From Hydrogenophaga sp. (GTDB lineage Bacteria; Pseudomonadota; Gammaproteobacteria; Burkholderiales; Burkholderiaceae_C), in assembly GCA_020047875.1 (NCBI GenBank), contig JAIFNE010000160.1, forward strand, positions 1 through 18,735: DNA of 18,735 nt, written 5' to 3'. The notes under the pieces were generated by a model, which was not told the origin of the DNA, did no database searches, and saw nothing but the letters and a program-made list of their open reading frames with translations. The position numbers and the translations under genes are program-made. Below, piece after piece: positions 13,510 through 18,735 of the stretch. Position 1 is the stretch's first letter; each line of letters opens with the position of its first letter.

Positions 13510-16500
13510 TCACCCCATCGGCAACAGCAGCGCCTTCACATCGTCCTGGGTGAACAGCGGCTGCTTGCGGGCGGCGGCACCGCTGTAGAGCTCGCGAGCG
13601 AGTTCTGCCTTGCGTTCTTGCAGCGCCAGAATGCGCTCTTCGATGGTGCCTTGGGCCACCAGTTTGATCACCCACACGCTTTGGGTTTGGCCGATGCGGT
13701 GGGCTCGATCGGTGGCCTGGTTTTCGGCGGCGGGATTCCACCAGGGGTCGAAGTGAATCACGGTGTCGGCCTGCGGCAGGTTCAACCCCACGCCACCGGC
13801 CTTCAGGCTGATGAGAAAGATCGGTACCTCGCCACGGGTGAAGCGGCTGATGACCTCGTCGCGCTTTTGCGTCTGGCCGGTGAGCTTGACCCAGGTCAGT
13901 TTGCGCTGGCGCAACTCGTCTTCGATCAGGCTGAGCATGGAGGTGAACTGCGAGAACAACAAGATGCGCCGCCCCTCGGCCAGCATCTCGGGCAGCAGCT
14001 CCATGAGCTGCTCCAGCTTGGCCGAGGTCTTCACTTTGGCCGCAGCCGCGGTTTTCACCAGCCGTGGGTCGCAGCAGACCTGGCGCAGCTTGAGCAGCGC
14101 GTCCAGGATGGCGATTTGCGATTTCGCCAGACCCTTGTCGGTGATGGCCTGGCGCACGGCTTTTTCCATGCTCAGGCGGATGGTCTCGTACAGGTCGGCC
14201 TGCTTTCCGACCAGCTCAACCGACATCACCGTCTCGACCTTGGGCGGCAGCTCGCTGGCCACCAGCTGCTTGGTGCGCCGCAAGATGAAGGGGGTGAGGC
14301 GGGCGCGCAGCTGGGCCAGGCGCGTCGCGTCGCCGTGCTTTTCGATCGGGTGGCGAAAGCGCTGGGCAAAGCGCGCCTGACTGCCCAGAAAACCGGGCAT
14401 CAGAAAATGGAACAGGCTCCAGATTTCGCCCAGATGGTTCTCGATCGGGGTGCCCGACAGGCAGAGCCGGTGGCGTGCGTTGAGTTCGCCCACCACCTGC
14501 GAGGCCTGGGTGGCGGCGTTTTTGATGTTTTGCGCCTCGTCGAGCACCACCAGGTGCCAGGCTTGCGCCAGCCAGCGCTCCCGGTCGCGGTGCAGCAGCG
14601 AGTAGGGTGTGACCACCAGATCGGCCTGGGCCATGTCGGTGGCGTGGCCGTGGCGCTCGGCGCCGTGCAGCACCAGGCAGCGCAAACCAGGACAAAAGCG
14701 CGCGGCCTCGCGCTGCCAGTTGCCCAGCAGACTCACGGGCACCACCACCAGCGCGGGGCGGTCGAGCCGTCCGGCCTCTTTTTCGCACTGAATGTGGGCC
14801 AGTGTTTGCAAGGTTTTGCCCAGCCCCATGTCGTCGGCGAGGATGCCGGCCAGGCCGTGGCTGCGCAAAAACTGCAACCAGTCCAGGCCCTGCTGCTGGT
14901 AAGGGCGCAGCTCGGCGCGCAGGCCTGCGGGCAGCGGTGTGGTGGGCAAAGCGGTTTGGCTTTTGAGCCGCTCGGCCAGTTCGCTCAGGGCTTGCGCGGC
15001 TTGCCAGACCACGCCTTCGCCCAGCGCCACGCGGGCGCGCAGGGCGTCGATCCGCGACAGACGCAGGGCGTCGGCGTTGAAGTCTTTGGCGCGCTCGTCA
15101 AACAGCTCCAGCAGGCCATCGAGCCAGGGCTTGAGCGGCGCGGTGGCCACGCGGTAAAACCCCTGGCCGTCGGGTGTGGGCAGATACAGGCTCTCCGGCC
15201 AGACCGGCTCGGGGCCTTGCTCCGCCTGGCGCAACTCGGCAATGATTTGCGGCAGGGCGGGCAACAGGTTGATGCGTTGGCCGTCGACCTCCAGGCCGAG
15301 TGAGAGGTCGAACCAGGCCGAGGTTTCGGCGTCGCCCTGGGCCGACATGTCCACCAGCAGATCGCCCGCCGGGCGCACCCAGTGGCGCAGGTCGGCATCC
15401 ATCTCGACGATGAACCCCGCGTCGCGCAGCGGCTGAAACTGCGCTTCGGCCCAATGCAGCCAGCGCGTGGGGTGAACGCGCTCAGACATCACAAAGATGC
15501 CGTCCTCCAGCAGCTGCAAGTCCAGCTCGTTCAAGCGCTGCAGCGCTTCGGCCTCGCTGGTGAGATCGCGTTGCAAGAGCAGTCTTTCGCCGTCGTCACG
15601 CTCAAAGACCACCGGGTTTTGTTCGTGCGGCCACCAGTCCTGACAGCCTTCGTAGTCAAAGTCCAACTGCACGAAAAGCGCAGGGTGATCGCTGGGCGCA
15701 TCGGGTTCCAGCACAGGCTGGCGGGAAAGGTGCAGCCGCCACAGCGGCACACCGCCAACGCGCCGCATGGTGGGCAACACCGGGGGTGGTGCCACCGCAG
15801 CGCCGAGGCGGCGCAGCAGCGCCACCGGGTTTTTTTGCATCACGTGCAGCGGCAGCGCGGGCGCTTCCAGCAGTGCCCGGGCCTGCGCGTCGCCACCGCC
15901 GGCCACCGGCCCACAAACGTGGCGGGTGGGGTCGAGGTAGAGCATGGGCTGGTTGGCGCACAACACCGCCTGCGGCGCTGAGAGCTGCGGCTGGAGCTGC
16001 CACAGACTGTCTTCAGGCGCGCTGCCCGCTCGCTCCACCCAGTGCCAGGAGAGCGCAAGCGGCGGACCCCAGGCCATCGGCTCGCCGATGCCGCCGCCCT
16101 CTTCGCGCCAGAACAGGCGGCCGGTGGCGGCGGCCCGCTCCAGCACCATGGCGGCGGCCACCGTGTTGAGGCGCCAATCGTCTGGCGCACCGTAGCGGTA
16201 GAGGTCGCTCGGGAGAGCGCCCAGCAGGGCCAGGATGTCGTGATCGGGCTCGGTCAGTTCTACCTTGTGGCTGTAGCCGGAGGCGGCAAGGAAATAGCTA
16301 GGCGACACGGGTCGGGGCTTGGCCCACCCGCCCTTGACCTTGGTGGACGACGCCCCCAGCGCGATGCGCAACAGCGGTTTCGCTGACGCCTGAGCGGGCT
16401 GAGACTGCAAGGTGTCCAGGCGCAGCAGGTAGATGGGTGACATCACCATTTCCCGAGCGCGCCCCAGCCCAAACGGCGCGCCGCGGTGAGCGTTTTCCCC

Positions 16501-16983
16501 CGGCATCGATTCGCTGGCCTGTAGCCAGCGCTCGGCCTGCACGGTTTGCGCCTGGCGAAGTCGCTGCTCAGCGGCCAGCGCTCTTTGGCGCTCCAACTCC
16601 GCGGCCTGTTGCGCTCGCTCCTCTGGCGTGAGCGCTGGCGCGCCCGCTTCGGGCACGCCACCGATCAGGCGCTCGCCCTGGTAGGCCAACTTGATCAGCA
16701 GCGCCACCGCATGTTTGCACTGCGCGTCCACCGGGCAATCGCAGCGGCTGGACCAGCGGTCCACGGTTTGGCCGTCTGGCATGAGGTACAGATCCACCAG
16801 CACCCGGTACGGCGAACGCAGCGATCCCTGCACGCTACCCGTCAAGCGCCAGTGGTCGGGCTTCGCGCTTGGGCCTGGCTCGCCCGCAAGGGTGAGCACC
16901 TTTTGCCCGCGGTACAACTGCAATGCCCGGGCCACGGTGGCGGGATCGGTCAGCTCAAACAGAGACGGAAGTTGGAACCACAT
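13510..16983 (-). CDS. SNF2-family DEAD-like helicase with N-terminal SWIM zinc finger
   Basis: Protein of 1157 residues. A SWIM zinc finger is seen near the N terminus as C81-x-C83-x5-C89-x-H91 (RCDCPVDAQCKHAV). A long middle region (about 100-680) has no motif I can name. The SNF2 ATPase follows: LRPYQQQGLDWLQFL, then ADDMGLGKT with the Walker A Lys723, the Walker B LDEAQ (Asp815-Glu816), and LSGTPIENHLGEIWSLFHFL. The C-terminal helicase lobe has FSQFTSMLSLIEDEL, SLKAGGVGLNLPQADTVIHF, DPWWNPAAENQATDRAHRIGQ (about 1075-1095), ending in ALLLPMG. Bacterial RapA/HepA-like or SWIM-SNF2 proteins are ATP-driven DNA translocases of mostly unknown cellular role. It stands alone here, not with methylases or nucleases. 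The ATG at 16983 lacks a Shine-Dalgarno sequence (upstream is pyrimidine-rich on the coding strand), so expression may be weak or the start uncertain. Confidence 0.93.
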   Translation of the reverse strand: MWFQLPSLFELTDPATVARALQLYRGQKVLTLAGEPGPSAKPDHWRLTGSVQGSLRSPYRVLVDLYLMPDGQTVDRWSSRCDCPVDAQCKHAVALLIKLAYQGERLIGGVPEAGAPALTPEERAQQAAELERQRALAAEQRLRQAQTVQAERWLQASESMPGENAHRGAPFGLGRAREMVMSPIYLLRLDTLQSQPAQASAKPLLRIALGASSTKVKGGWAKPRPVSPSYFLAASGYSHKVELTEPDHDILALLGALPSDLYRYGAPDDWRLNTVAAAMVLERAAATGRLFWREEGGGIGEPMAWGPPLALSWHWVERAGSAPEDSLWQLQPQLSAPQAVLCANQPMLYLDPTRHVCGPVAGGGDAQARALLEAPALPLHVMQKNPVALLRRLGAAVAPPPVLPTMRRVGGVPLWRLHLSRQPVLEPDAPSDHPALFVQLDFDYEGCQDWWPHEQNPVVFERDDGERLLLQRDLTSEAEALQRLNELDLQLLEDGIFVMSERVHPTRWLHWAEAQFQPLRDAGFIVEMDADLRHWVRPAGDLLVDMSAQGDAETSAWFDLSLGLEVDGQRINLLPALPQIIAELRQAEQGPEPVWPESLYLPTPDGQGFYRVATAPLKPWLDGLLELFDERAKDFNADALRLSRIDALRARVALGEGVVWQAAQALSELAERLKSQTALPTTPLPAGLRAELRPYQQQGLDWLQFLRSHGLAGILADDMGLGKTLQTLAHIQCEKEAGRLDRPALVVVPVSLLGNWQREAARFCPGLRCLVLHGAERHGHATDMAQADLVVTPYSLLHRDRERWLAQAWHLVVLDEAQNIKNAATQASQVVGELNARHRLCLSGTPIENHLGEIWSLFHFLMPGFLGSQARFAQRFRHPIEKHGDATRLAQLRARLTPFILRRTKQLVASELPPKVETVMSVELVGKQADLYETIRLSMEKAVRQAITDKGLAKSQIAILDALLKLRQVCCDPRLVKTAAAAKVKTSAKLEQLMELLPEMLAEGRRILLFSQFTSMLSLIEDELRQRKLTWVKLTGQTQKRDEVISRFTRGEVPIFLISLKAGGVGLNLPQADTVIHFDPWWNPAAENQATDRAHRIGQTQSVWVIKLVAQGTIEERILALQERKAELARELYSGAAARKQPLFTQDDVKALLLPMG

Positions 16984-17036
16984 AGAGGGGAGGTAAAAAC
17001 GCCACGGCCGAGCGACGCGCGCAGCCCGAAGAGCGA

Positions 17037-17139
17037 CAGGACTTACGCAAAATCGCCGTGGCGTTGTTGCTTCGCCTTGCCGTAGGTTCGTACTGTCTGC
17101 AGCTTCGCGCCTAGCCCTGACGGCTTTGCGTAAGTGCTG
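17037..17139. repeat. 103-bp element bounded by terminal inverted repeats (MITE/REP-like)
   Basis: Perfect 11-base arms ACTTACGCAAA (17041-17051) and TTTGCGTAAGT (17125-17135), extended outward to CAG-n-ACTT and AAGT-n-CTG, enclose about 73 bases. The interior contains GGCGTTGTTGC (17060-17070). The element fills most of the gap between the helicase start and the RlmN-like stop and carries no gene. Its shape is that of a small non-autonomous element or a bacterial interspersed repeat; it resembles dispersed intergenic repeats I recall from Comamonadaceae, which cannot be verified here. It could fold as a cruciform or long hairpin in RNA. No target-site duplication was identified. Confidence 0.55.
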
Positions 17140-17211
17140 ATTGAATTGAAATTCGGCCCAATTGTGCCGTGCAGCGATCGAACGCCGGGGGCCGTGACGC
17201 CACCACGCCGC

Positions 17212-18252
17212 TCAACCGGGCGCCAACGCAATCACCCGCCGCGCCGGCTTCTCGGCCCGCGCCCGCAGCTGCCCGCAACCGCCGTCCACATCCTGCCCGG
17301 CCGACTGGCGCAGCTTGGTGAGGATGCCGCGCCGGTGCAGGTGGCGGGCAATGGCCGCGGCTTTTTCCCAGCTCGGGCGGGTGAAGGGCATGCCGTCCAC
17401 TGCGTTGAACGGGATCATGTTGAGGATGGCGTATTTGCCTGTGAGCAGGCGCACGATGCCGTCGAGCTCGTCATCGCCGTCGTTGATGCCGTCGAGCAGC
17501 GTCCACTGGTACTGAATGGGGTAGTCGGTCGCGCGGGCGTAGGCCTCACCGGCTTGCACGAGTTCTTCGGGCGACAAACGCGGCGCGCGCGGCAGCAGGC
17601 GTTCGCGCAGCTCGGCTTTGGTGGTGTGCAGCGACAGCGCCAGCGCCGGCTTGACCGGGCCACGCGGCAGGGCCTCGAACACGCGCGGGTCGCCCACGGT
17701 GGAGAACACCAGGTTTTTGTGGCCGATGTTGCCCACGGTGCCCAGCAGCTCGATGGCTTCCATCACGTTGTCCAGGTTGTGCGCGGGCTCGCCCATGCCC
17801 ATGAACACCACCTTTTTCACCGGCCGCAGGCTGCGCGCCAGCGCCACCTGCGCCACGATCTCGGCGCTGCCCACCTGGCGAATCAGACCGGTGGTGCCCG
17901 TCATGCAAAACACACAGCCGACCGCGCAACCGATCTGGGTCGACACACAAACGCCGTCGCGCGGCAGCAGCACGGTCTCCACCATCTGGCCATCGGCCAG
18001 CTTCACCAGCAGCCGCGCCGAACCATCCTCGGCCGGATGCGCGGAGGCCAGCGTGGCCAGCGCAGTCAGTTCGCGCTCCACCGCGGGCAGCTCGGCCACC
18101 AGGGCCGCGGGCAAAAAATGCTCCAGCGTCCGCCGGCCGCTGCGCTGCGGCAAGGCCTGGCTCCACAGGCGCAACACGCGCTGCTGGTGGCGGGGATTGG
18201 CGCCCAGCGCCCGAAGGCGCTGGCGCAAGGATTCGATGCGCATGGGCGGCAT
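17212..18252 (-). CDS. RlmN/Cfr-family radical SAM 23S rRNA (adenine-C2) methyltransferase-like protein
   Basis: Protein of 346 residues. The radical SAM cluster is C109-x3-C113-x2-C116 (GCAVGCVFC), preceded by C102 in CVSTQIG, which matches the catalytic Cys118 of E. coli RlmN. GMGEP (152-156) is the SAM-binding motif. The C-terminal Cys326 in DVDGGCGQL matches RlmN Cys355, the methyl-carrying residue. All known catalytic residues are therefore present and the protein should methylate RNA using two SAM molecules. It is shorter than E. coli RlmN (384 residues), mostly at the N terminus, so it may be a paralog rather than the housekeeping RlmN; no symbol is given for that reason. The ATG at 18252 has GGGAG about 5 bases upstream; a Met three codons later is possible. 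Pirin is divergent from it. Confidence 0.9.
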   Translation of the reverse strand: MPPMRIESLRQRLRALGANPRHQQRVLRLWSQALPQRSGRRTLEHFLPAALVAELPAVERELTALATLASAHPAEDGSARLLVKLADGQMVETVLLPRDGVCVSTQIGCAVGCVFCMTGTTGLIRQVGSAEIVAQVALARSLRPVKKVVFMGMGEPAHNLDNVMEAIELLGTVGNIGHKNLVFSTVGDPRVFEALPRGPVKPALALSLHTTKAELRERLLPRAPRLSPEELVQAGEAYARATDYPIQYQWTLLDGINDGDDELDGIVRLLTGKYAILNMIPFNAVDGMPFTRPSWEKAAAIARHLHRRGILTKLRQSAGQDVDGGCGQLRARAEKPARRVIALAPG

Positions 18253-18395
18253 TGTCTCTCCCCCGCGCCGCGCCGGCCGTACGGTGCTGGCTCAAACCCG
18301 CGCCGGCATGGCCGCCACGGGAGCGCTTGCAAGCGGTCTGCGTTGCCACGGCGGACAATGGTCTCCGCCAATCAGGAACCCAGCTTGAACACACC
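18253..18395. promoter_or_regulatory. divergent intergenic region with two short palindromes
   Basis: 143 bases between the divergent RlmN-like and pirin genes must hold both promoters. A perfect 12-base palindrome CGCTTGCAAGCG lies at 18324-18335, and an inverted repeat GGCGGA/TCCGCC with an 8-base spacer lies at 18350-18369, 26 bases before the pirin ATG. Either could be an operator. No good -35/-10 pair was identified on either strand. Confidence 0.3.
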
Positions 18396-18735
18396 ATGAA
18401 AACGCTTCAATTCATTCAACGCAACCCGCAGCGCCACTGGGTGGGCAACGGCTTTCCGGTGCGCAGCGTGTTTTCCTACAACGACCGGGCCGAGCTGTTT
18501 TCGCCGTTTCTGCTGCTCGATCACGCAGGCCCGACCCGCTTCGAGCCCACCACCGAGCGCCGCGGTGTGGGCGTGCACCCGCACCGGGGCTTTGAGACGG
18601 TGAGCATCGTCTACCACGGCGAGGTGTCACACCGCGACTCCAGTGGCGGCGGCGGCACCATCGGCCCTGGCGAGGTGCAGTGGATGACGGCCGCCGCCGG
18701 CATCGTGCACGAGGAGTTTCACGGCGAAGGCTATG
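18396..18735 (+). CDS. pirin family protein (3' part beyond window)
   Basis: The first 113 residues are visible; the gene runs off the window end. The cupin metal-site motif HPHRGFETV (61-69) gives His61 and His63, and the second motif AGIVHEE (101-107) supplies His105 and Glu107, matching the four iron ligands of human pirin (His56, His58, His101, Glu103). QWMTAAAGIVHEE is the family signature. Bacterial pirins are described as quercetin dioxygenase-like or as regulators of central metabolism, so the specific role is open. The ATG at 18396 starts directly before the conserved N-terminal strand; the nearest AGGA is about 17 bases upstream, too far for an ideal Shine-Dalgarno sequence. It is the only clear plus-strand gene in the window. 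Confidence 0.92.
   Translation, partial: MKTLQFIQRNPQRHWVGNGFPVRSVFSYNDRAELFSPFLLLDHAGPTRFEPTTERRGVGVHPHRGFETVSIVYHGEVSHRDSSGGGGTIGPGEVQWMTAAAGIVHEEFHGEGY

Noticed and set aside
13423..15303. Plus-strand open frame of 626 codons opposite the helicase gene
   Set aside because: It is rich in Gln, His, Gly and Ala without any domain, and lies antisense to a gene with clear SNF2 motifs. Long antisense frames are expected in GC-rich DNA.
13510..16983. SNF2 helicase as part of a phage-defence system such as DISARM
   Set aside because: No methylase, nuclease, phospholipase D-like or other defence gene lies beside it; the neighbours are a catabolic operon and an rRNA methyltransferase.
17134..18399. 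Plus-strand open frame of 421 codons opposite the RlmN-like gene
   Set aside because: His/Gln/Arg-rich with no domain; the minus strand encodes all radical SAM catalytic residues.

Overview
The window is a piece of bacterial chromosome, most likely from the Burkholderiales and probably Comamonadaceae. The reasons are the high GC content, betaproteobacterial-looking proteins and tight gene packing; the taxon is inference from protein resemblance, not from a marker gene.

Left part (about 27-13050, all on the minus strand): one uninterrupted 13-gene run that looks like a single operon for aerobic, CoA-dependent breakdown of an aromatic acid, most probably 2-aminobenzoate (anthranilate). In transcription order, right to left, it encodes a fused FAD monooxygenase/old-yellow-enzyme reductase (2-aminobenzoyl-CoA monooxygenase/reductase type), an SDR dehydrogenase, a MarR-type regulator, a crotonase-fold protein, an acyl-CoA dehydrogenase, an aryl-CoA ligase (2-aminobenzoate-CoA ligase type), a complete branched-chain-amino-acid-type ABC importer (binding protein, LivH, LivM, LivG, LivF), a 4HBT thioesterase and a RidA-family protein. 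Genes overlap by 4 or 8 bases or are separated by at most 54 bases. A candidate promoter that coincides with an inverted repeat (13019-13050) lies directly upstream of the first gene and is the obvious candidate operator for the MarR protein.

How it fits together: the importer would bring in the aromatic acid and the ligase would make the CoA thioester. The fused flavoprotein would hydroxylate and then reduce (dearomatise) the ring. The acyl-CoA dehydrogenase, crotonase and SDR would carry out beta-oxidation-like steps. The thioesterase would release trapped CoA, and the RidA-like protein may deal with an enamine or imine intermediate. No thiolase is visible, so later steps must be encoded elsewhere.

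Middle (13051-13509): about 460 bases with no convincing gene. Right part: a large SWIM-SNF2 helicase (minus), a 103-bp element bounded by inverted repeats (17037-17139), a short RlmN/Cfr-family radical SAM rRNA methyltransferase (minus), and a divergent pirin gene (plus) cut by the window end. No tRNA, rRNA, CRISPR array or transposase gene was seen. The catabolic operon belongs to a known pathway type; its less ordinary points are the RidA-like and crotonase active-site substitutions and the promoter palindrome.
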